Of a DNA stretch of 64,000 bases, positions 57,271 to 64,000 are shown one piece after another. The position numbers and the translations under genes are program-made. Numbering within the stretch: position 1 is the stretch's first letter; the number at the start of each line of letters is the position of its first letter. Origin of the DNA: Nageia nagi (taxonomy: Eukaryota; Pinophyta); assembly GCA_050084985.1 (NCBI GenBank), contig JBITNC010000001.1, positions 90,086,001 to 90,150,000 on the forward strand, given 5' to 3'. The notes under the pieces are model-generated. The model saw nothing but the letters and a program-made list of their open reading frames with translations, was not told where the DNA came from and ran no database searches.

Positions 57271-58761
57271 TTGATGATGATATGCATGATAATGATAATA
57301 TTTTGAACTATAAAAGCATAAATTCTACACCTAAAGCAATGTCCATAGCTCTTGACACTCTGATTGAAATTCATAATATCGAATTTGACAAAGAAATAGA
57401 AAATCAACAAAAAACAAAATTCACAAGAAGTGCTTTTCAAAAAACTAGAAATAAATAAAATCATTGGTCTATTGGTAGATCAGTTAAGGAAGAATGTTCA
57501 TCATGATTTTCATTCATTTTCCCCATGATTCCTAAGAATGGTGATCCACTAACAAAATATAAATGTAAGATTTGTTTATGGAAATTAGAAAGGGATGAGA
57601 AGATGCAACTTAAATATGACACAATTGAAAAACATTGTGAAAAGGCATATATGAAAATAATAGATCAAGATGAAATAATTAGAAAAATATAAATCATAAA
57701 GGATGACACTAAATATTTCCATAAGAAATATGAAATTGAATATAACAAGATGTTGGAAGAAAAAAAAATTTACAACCAAAATAGCACCACAATTATAGCA
57801 CTATATAGAAAAGCAAAAGAAAAAATATTAGTTTCAAAAAGTTTACAATTTGCAGTTATTTTTTATCTTCTAAAACAAGGCAAGCCAATAATAGATTTTT
57901 ATGATCATAAAATATTTTTTGATTTAGCAGGTGTGCAACACCTCCTAGGTTCTCATTGGTCTGATCAAAGTGGTTGGGAAATGATAAAATGTCTTGCATT
58001 GGTTGAAAGATAAGATTTAGTGGAAAGTGTAAAAAAAATCAAGATTCATTTCTTTATCAATTAATGAGGTAACTATGGTAGATAGTACATCTTAGGCATG
58101 TATACATCTTTACACATTCATTGAACATGTTAGATAACCCCATTTGTTAACAATACATAGAATGAAAGAAGCTTGTAACTTGGAAAACCTTTTCAATCTT
58201 GTTGTAAATAGTTTGAAAGAGATTACTAATTTGGATGATGTGGAATTGCAAGAAAGATAATGTGTGTAGGTGCAAATGGTGCTTTAGTAATGAAAGGAAA
58301 TAAATGTAATTTGTATTCAACATCAAACATCAGTTGATCTGTATATGATTCCTATTCATTGTATGGCTCATAGATTGAACCTTGCATACAAAATAGTAAG
58401 CACAAATACTTGTATGGCCAAATTGGAGGAATTGATAGATGAAGTGTATGCATACTTTTCAAAAGCTCCAAAAGGAATGTCTAATTCCAAAAATTTGCTC
58501 TTGGAAAATATGATGGAAAAAAAATGTTAAAACATGTGGCCACCAGATGGATTTCAATGTTTAAACCTATAGAAAGAGTATTTGAATAATATAAATTTTT
58601 GATAGGTTTTTTTTATCAAAATAGAAGAGCTATTGATAGAGCTAAGAATTTATTGTATCGCATGAAATAATTGGAAACATTGTTAATATTATGTGGAATG
58701 ATAAAAGGTCTATGTTATATGAAATGAACAAATTGATCAAGATGGATCAAGAAATATCTAT

Positions 58762-58800
58762 ATTATATATATATATTATATATTATATTATATATATAAT
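58762..58800. repeat. TA-rich microsatellite
   Basis: TA/TTA run inside the hAT pseudogene. Confidence 0.9.
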
Positions 58801-59997
58801 TGATTTTGTAAGTAAAAGGAAACACATATGTTAGACTATTAACAATTTGTATGAAATAAATTTTACATGTCCATTATTTGAGAATTGAAATTCATTGACA
58901 AACATGAAAAATCCAAAAAATAATTTAAGATTCAATATTGTTGATAGAATTTGTATTAGTGTCAATGGAAAATATATTCCTCTATATTGTTTTGAAATAC
59001 AGGATGTAGTGTCATCTGCTAAAGTTGAATTTGAGCAAGCTCCTATGATGCCTATCAGATCTGAAAGAATTTTGTAGAAATCAAGGAGAAATATGGGAAA
59101 CATTGCAAATACATTAACAAAAGAGATTAGAGAAATATTTCATAGAGATGATTTGCTTGAAGTTATGGTTGTAGTGAATCCAAATTTTTAAAATCCAATT
59201 TTGTATTATAGCAATACAAGTCAATTTTTTAATAAATATATGGAGAATATTGTAAACCATTTTGGAAGAATTGTTGAAGTAATGGTGTTGAGATAAAAGG
59301 AATTCTAGACAAAAATGATTTGATTCAACAATATGGAACTCTTAGCTTGATAATGGTTTGTCAATTTAAAGAAATATTGAATCCATTAGAGCCTAGTTCT
59401 ATAACATGATTGTGGAAAAAAACTATATCTAAGTAGTATGCTAGGAGATTCAATGCCAGAGTATTTTAATTTATATAAACTTTGTTAGATAATGATTTTA
59501 GGTTTTGTGGAAGATGAAAGGGTTTTCAATTATTTGCAGTATGTTAAATCAAAAATATTAAATAGATTGGAGAAAAATCTTAAAATTTGTTTAAGAATTT
59601 ATATCTCACATCATACAATGAAAAGCTTTCCCTATGATAGAGCAATAGCGTTATGGATATCATTAAGCAAGAGAAGGGAAGTAAATCAAACAATTGATAA
59701 GGAATATGAGGATATATTCATAGATCACATTTTGAATGTATCAAAAGATTCAAGTGCATGCACTAATATAATTGGTTCTCTAATGAACATGTTCCAACTA
59801 CCACAACTATAAATCAATTTTTTTATTATGACTTATACTATAATTTGTTAGGAACTTCTTGGATTTTTCAATGTTTGGATGGAATTGAATGTGGTTTTTT
59901 AACAATGTTATGTAGATATTATATTTGACATTTGTTAATTTAGATTAAATTCTTTATTGTTATTCTAATTTCTATGATTAATGCATGCATATTGAAT

Positions 59998-60245
59998 CTT
60001 GATTCTTAACATAGATGATCGTCAGTGTCTTGACATAGATGATAGTCTAAATCTTGACACTAATGATCATCTATATCAAGACACTGATGATTATCTATAT
60101 CAAGAAACTAACAATCATATGTTTCAAGAAACTAATGATCATTTGTATCAATACATTGATGATCATTTGTGTCAACATATCGATGATCATTTGTATCTTG
60201 ATACAAACAATCGTCTACATTAATATATTGATGATCTTTTGAGTT
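59998..60245. repeat. 24-bp tandem array 2, about 10 copies
   Basis: Units such as GATGATCATCTATATCAAGA plus four bases, spacing 24 bp. GATGATCATC is a perfect palindrome. Lies after the hAT gene. Confidence 0.9.
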
Positions 60246-60889
60246 TGAATAGTACATGCAAATTCTATCATTTGAAGAAAATACTTGGCCAAAAATTGAA
60301 TGATTACACTAATATTCTTCTAGAAAAATAATTTATGATTCTAATTGTTTGCTCAAACATGCAATTATTCAAATAACCATCATTGTAAATCACCATTTCA
60401 ATAGTTATAAACTTTGAACATAGTTGCTAATGCTAAAGCTATCATTCAAAACACATAATTATGCAAACATTCAATGATTCAAAACATACTTTTTCATACT
60501 AAAAATACTTTTATTCATGATTCATGGGCATTACTATTCATTTCAATTTTTCAATGGCTTACTACAATCATTCAAAAAATATCATTTTAAATCACCATTT
60601 TAATAGTTTAAAACTTTGAACATAGTTACAAACGCTATCATTCAAAACACATATTTATGCAAACATTTAATGATTTGAAACATACTTAAAAAAATTTCTC
60701 ATACTTATGCAAACATTCAATGTCCAACAACAATTGTAATGATTTAAAAAAAAAACTTACTTGCACTATCAACAATGTCACAACATCAAACAAGTACAAT
60801 GAGTCTTTCTAAAATTAAAAAAACTTTGTAAAAGTTATTATAAAAAAAGTTTAAAACATTCAAATTCCCACTTCATGTTTAAATTTGAA
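60246..60889. other. Region between convergent genes, no gene
   Basis: AT-rich. A loose repeat of about 240 bp: AAATCACCATTTCAATAGTT (60388) returns as AAATCACCATTTTAATAGTT (60589) together with neighbouring TTGAACATAGTT and AACACATA words. Confidence 0.5.
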
Positions 60890-60892
60890 ATA

Positions 60893-61273
60893 CTATCTTT
60901 TGAATAATATCTTCAACATTCTCCCAATTCTCCTCAGTTTGATCCTCAAGAATAGTATCTTAAACAAATGTAGGTTTGGATGTTGAACCAACTCTACTAC
61001 TATTAATACTCCTCTTTGTATAGTATCTAATGTTTGAACTAAGTTTCTCAACTCTTTTCCTCCATCCTCTCCTGGTATCTCCACAACTTGAGTCTCCTTC
61101 TCTTTTTTCTTTATCAAAAAATGGTAGTAAATATTATGCTCCTTTATTATTAATTTCAATGAGTTATTATCCTTTAAAGCTTTAAGTATCTTCTCCTTCA
61201 CTGTAGATGCCTTTAGCAAGCTCTTCCTTGCCTTTTCAACTTGAAAAACCAAGTTGTTTACTTGTTTTTTCAA
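60893..61273 (-). pseudogene. Last exon of unknown gene, coiled coil
   Basis: 126-codon open frame. The first 85 residues are Lys/Glu-rich helix (VEKARKSLLKAS, EKILKALKDNNSLK) and look like a coiled coil. After EIPGEDGGKELRNLV the frame gives poor text, while another frame continues with SSRVGSTSKPTFV and DQTEENWENVEDIIQK. A frameshift near 61020 is therefore likely. Confidence 0.55.
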
Positions 61274-62521
61274 GTTATCAATGTTGGAATGAAAAATAAA
61301 GCAAATATGATATTTAGATATGAAAAATAAAATAAAACAAGAAAACTAAATTACAATATACATCAAATATACTACTAAATTGCTTACAAAATTATTACCT
61401 CTGCTACTTCTTTTGTAGCTTCAACAATTTCCACCTTTTCCATATCAATGTTCCAAGAGTTGTAATAGGCTTGGGCCTCAACATATAAATTTTCTAACTT
61501 GGTTAAAATATGATTAGCATTAATGTCTACATATATATGAAGCAAATTTTATCTTTCCTTATGTGGTTGCTTTAAAAATGTGCTACAACCTTCTCTAGAG
61601 AATTTACCAACTTTGAAAATATCTTTTCCCTCTTCTCATAGTTTGTAAACCTTGCATTGATAAATAGTACTTTTGCATAAAATTCCCATGTGGAAGAATA
61701 GAATTTTGATTATTTCCTCCACATTTGAGCAAATTAAACTATCAACTAAAATAGATGAACTTAAATCTTTATCCTCCTCTTCTTCTTCTTATATGAATGT
61801 AGTTCCAATCATGGTTTGTTATGTTACACACTCTAGAGGCTTTTGGATTATAGTATCTTGATGTTGAATCTCTTTCCCTTTTCCTTCACCATGCATGATG
61901 CATCACTCTTCTACCATTTCCTTTAGGTAATCCTCATCAAGTTCTAGTGTACAAAGACCTACATTATTACATGTGGCTAAATTAACACTTGACTAAGTGA
62001 AATTTGGGACATTGCTAATTGATGGAATATTGTATGGGCCATAAGATTTTGATTTCATTATCCTTTTGTTTCCCTCTTAAAATAGATGTAGCTCTACCAT
62101 TGGCTAAAATATTTCATAAAATATCTAATGGAATATGTTTGCCTCTTACCTACACTTGCACCTAGCCTCTCATTGTTAGAATAGGGGGTGGAAGTAGTGC
62201 TCACAAATAATAGGTTGCTTCTGAGGAATTGAAATATTGGGCCTCACACCTTTAAAAATTCAAATTTATTGGATTAATTATAACATAATGTACTACAAAT
62301 AATAAGAAATAGAAAATTATTTGAAGGTATTAATCTAAGGTTACTTTACGTACCTTATGGCTCCAAGACTTATGTGGATTCTATGGAAATGGATTGTGCT
62401 TATGTTACTTGCATTGCTGGTGGTGGAGAAATCATATTTGGAACCATATTTGGATCTATAATTAATAAATAATTCTAAAAATATTTAGAAACTAGAACAA
62501 ATGATTACTTGTAATCTCATA

Positions 62522-62625
62522 GATGATCATCTATGATAATTCACTACTGATCATATTTAGGATGACACTAATAATCGTCTATGATAAGACATTGATGATC
62601 ATTTGTGCAATCACGCATACTCATA
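62522..62625. repeat. 24-bp tandem array 3, about 4 copies, inside an intron
   Basis: GATGATCATCTATGATAATT, ACTGATCATATTTAGGATGA, AATAATCGTCTATGATAAGA and GATGATCATTTGTGCAATCA, each plus four bases. Same unit and + orientation as array 2, within the intron 62667-62456 of the unknown gene. Confidence 0.85.
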
Positions 62626-63412
62626 GACTAACTACTAGTGTATGTTGTTCAAAGAAAGTGTGAATACCTAGGATAGAAGATTTTTGTTGTGGAAGTTGTT
62701 CAACTTCCTTATCATTATCAACATTAATTTGAGTATTTTGTTTAAATAAAGGAGACAGGCTGTGACTATGGTATGACATAATAAAATTATTTGCATAATC
62801 TGAGATGACTTGTGCATTTTATCTACACTCTTTTGAATATTTCCTCACCAAGGGTGAATCAATTTTCCCTTGGAAATCTCCAAAATCTTTTGGCTGCATT
62901 CCTCTTATTGTAGCCTATCTATGAAAGGTTGAATCTATTACCTTTATCTACATTAAGGATAAATAAAATTTTCAATGAATCATAAATCATTAGCTGAGTT
63001 CTTTAATTCCATAATACAATTATCAATTTGATATTGAATACACACTTATTAAAAACATAATAAAAGATTCTACTACCTACACTTCCTCTATAGTAAGTGT
63101 TAATGATTTGAGCTAACCATGACCAATTGTTGGAGGTGGGGTACTTTGTAGGAAATAAAGAGCCTCATAGTATAATGCAAGCAAATAATTATAGCTGGAA
63201 AAGTATAAATTTTGGGACCTTGATAATTTCATAGTCCTAATATCAATTCTAATGCTCAATACATAGAATAATGTAGAAAATCCCCCAAAATGGAATGTCC
63301 AATGCTCTACACTATAAAACTATTTTGGCCTATAAAAACTCTATGACAACCTTCAAGAAAGGGTTCTTAACATCTTCCAAGTTGAGGCCCCTTCTCAAGG
63401 GATTGTGGATTA

Positions 63413-63552
63413 CTAAAAATAATATACTAAATCATAAAATATTTCAAAGTAAAATAACTTAAAAAAGAGTGAAAGATACATTAAAAAATAAAAGCAATTA
63501 TTGGAATCAAAATCAATTAAAAAAATAATAGACAAGTTAAAAACCCTTTCAC
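63413..63552 (-). other. Intron 1 of unknown gene
   Basis: GTGAAAGG donor, long T-rich stretch and TTTTTAG acceptor. Removal joins CTA-ATA-G to TA-ATC in frame. Confidence 0.5.
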
Positions 63553-64000
63553 CTATTAGACATTCAACCTGGATACCATAGTTTGTTTCCAAATGCATTT
63601 TATATTTTTCACTTAATAGAGATGCCTTTGTATTGACTGGCTCTTTAGCATCCTTGTACGATAGACCTTTCAGCCTATATACATAAGAGGGTTTGACAAA
63701 GAAAGAAATAAGTTTCCCATGGACTGTTATTGTAATAGTCAAATTTTCATTCTTGAACAAGTTGAAAATTGCATCAAGAAGAGGAATATAGTTCAAAACA
63801 TGCCCATTAAAGCCAACAACATAAGGTTGGATTATTGTAGCCAACTAAATTCATATTTATGAGTGGTAAGAATCTTAAAAATTTGGGGGAAAATAAGATT
63901 CTTATAACTATACAATGGTATAGTAGCCATTGTGGCATCATTGGAAGTTGACATGGTGATCCTATCAGTGAGAACTTGATAAAGGATGGATTTATAATGT

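Larger units (their letters stand above)
57084..59812 (+). pseudogene. hAT-family transposase gene (DUF4371 type), decayed
   Basis: From 57084 one frame carries an acidic N-terminus with three 15-residue repeats (LEDIFENIVDLDIPS type). Next is a zinc-finger-like part (CKICLWKLERDEKMQLKYD, KHCEKAY; about 57567-57640), then QFAVIFYLLKQGKPIIDFYD (57847) to a stop at 58011. After shifts come SLSINEVTMVDSTS (58055), HCMAHRLNLAYKIVS (58357), HVATRWISMFKPIERVF (58534) and finally VEDERVFNYLQYVKSKILNRL with SFPYDRAIALWISLSKRR (59501-59670), the C-terminal dimerisation region. The order matches plant hAT transposases that cut and paste DNA. Many stops and shifts; a TA run at 58762-58800 interrupts it. 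Confidence 0.85.
60890..63954 (-). pseudogene. Decayed multi-exon gene of unknown function, convergent with hAT
   Basis: Exon model on the - strand: 63954-63553 (MSTSNDATMATIPLYSYKN; then, after a shift near 63843, YVVGFNGHVLNYIPLLDA and SYVYRLKGLSYKDAKEPVN), 63412-63077 (GLNLEDVKNPFLKVVIEF, RALDIPFWGIFYIILC), about 62940-62668 (KIDSPLVRKYSKECR, ISDYANNFIMSYHSHS), 62455-62354, 62249-62150, about 62103-61399 (LENLYVEAQAYYNSWNIDM) and about 61290-60890 (charged coiled coil, VEKARKSLLKASTVKEKIL). Five junctions have GT donors and most have AG acceptors that keep the frame. Stops and a frameshift (near 61000) make it a pseudogene. I recognise no domain; its place suggests a second gene of a DNA transposon or an old element-borne gene. 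Confidence 0.55.

Noticed and set aside
59999-60242. Two overlapping open frames of 74 and 62 codons
   Set aside because: Both are translations of 24-bp array 2.
56337-60245. CRISPR-like repeat arrays
   Set aside because: The 24-bp units are contiguous without unique spacers, and the genome is clearly eukaryotic.
1-64000. tRNA or rRNA genes
   Set aside because: No cloverleaf or rRNA-like stretch recognised. The only tRNA-related text is primer binding sites of the retroelements.

Overview
This window looks like repeat-dominated nuclear DNA from a plant with a large genome. It is AT-rich, contains no recognisable host gene, and nearly every feature that can be read is a transposable element of plant type: Ty3/gypsy elements of the Tat kind with two RNase H domains, Ty1/copia elements primed by initiator Met-tRNA, a plant mobile domain (PMD) gene and a plant-type hAT transposase. 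Very young and heavily decayed elements sit side by side. A gymnosperm would fit, but nothing in the sequence proves it.

Layout. (1) Positions 1 to about 26.2 kb read as one giant Tat-type element on the + strand, here called Tat1. It holds the gag C-terminus, protease, G-patch, reverse transcriptase (RT), two RNase H domains and integrase (1-6000). A decayed same-strand ORF follows (about 6.15-7.32 kb), then a two-exon PMD gene on the opposite strand (15017-12630), and a putative 3' LTR from 25305. Two elements are nested inside it: a deletion-derivative gypsy element (7879-11418, 605 bp LTRs, TSD GAGGG) and a near-pristine Sirevirus-like copia on the - strand (15078-24626, 2.1 kb LTRs, TSD GTGTT, one uninterrupted 1691-codon gag-pol ORF).

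(2) Positions 26.2-40.6 kb are older sequence: decayed fragments of a retroelement gag-protease region on the + strand. They are interrupted by a young copia on the - strand (27291-35849, 489 bp LTRs with one visible difference, TSD AATCC) and by a related solo LTR (36883-37361, TSD CTAGT). The young copia carries a frameshift and a stop in integrase, hairpin repeats before its 3' LTR and a GC-rich leader.

(3) Positions 40621-55343 hold a complete but old Tat-type element on the - strand, here called Tat2 (2.1 kb LTRs, TSD GTGAC). Its plant-type second RNase H lies upstream of RT rather than downstream, and pol is followed by a very long extra ORF of roughly 1300 codons with coiled coils.

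(4) Positions 55.3-64 kb hold a decayed hAT transposase gene (+ strand, 57084-59812) and, convergent with it, a decayed gene of at least seven apparent exons that I do not recognise (- strand, 63954-60890). Three arrays of a related 24-bp repeat lie before, between and inside (in an intron of) these two genes.

Most coding regions are dead. The exception is the Sirevirus-like copia, which appears intact. The strongest leads are the antisense PMD gene carried by Tat1, the moved RNase H and giant extra ORF of Tat2, and the hAT plus unknown-gene pair tied together by 24-bp repeats.
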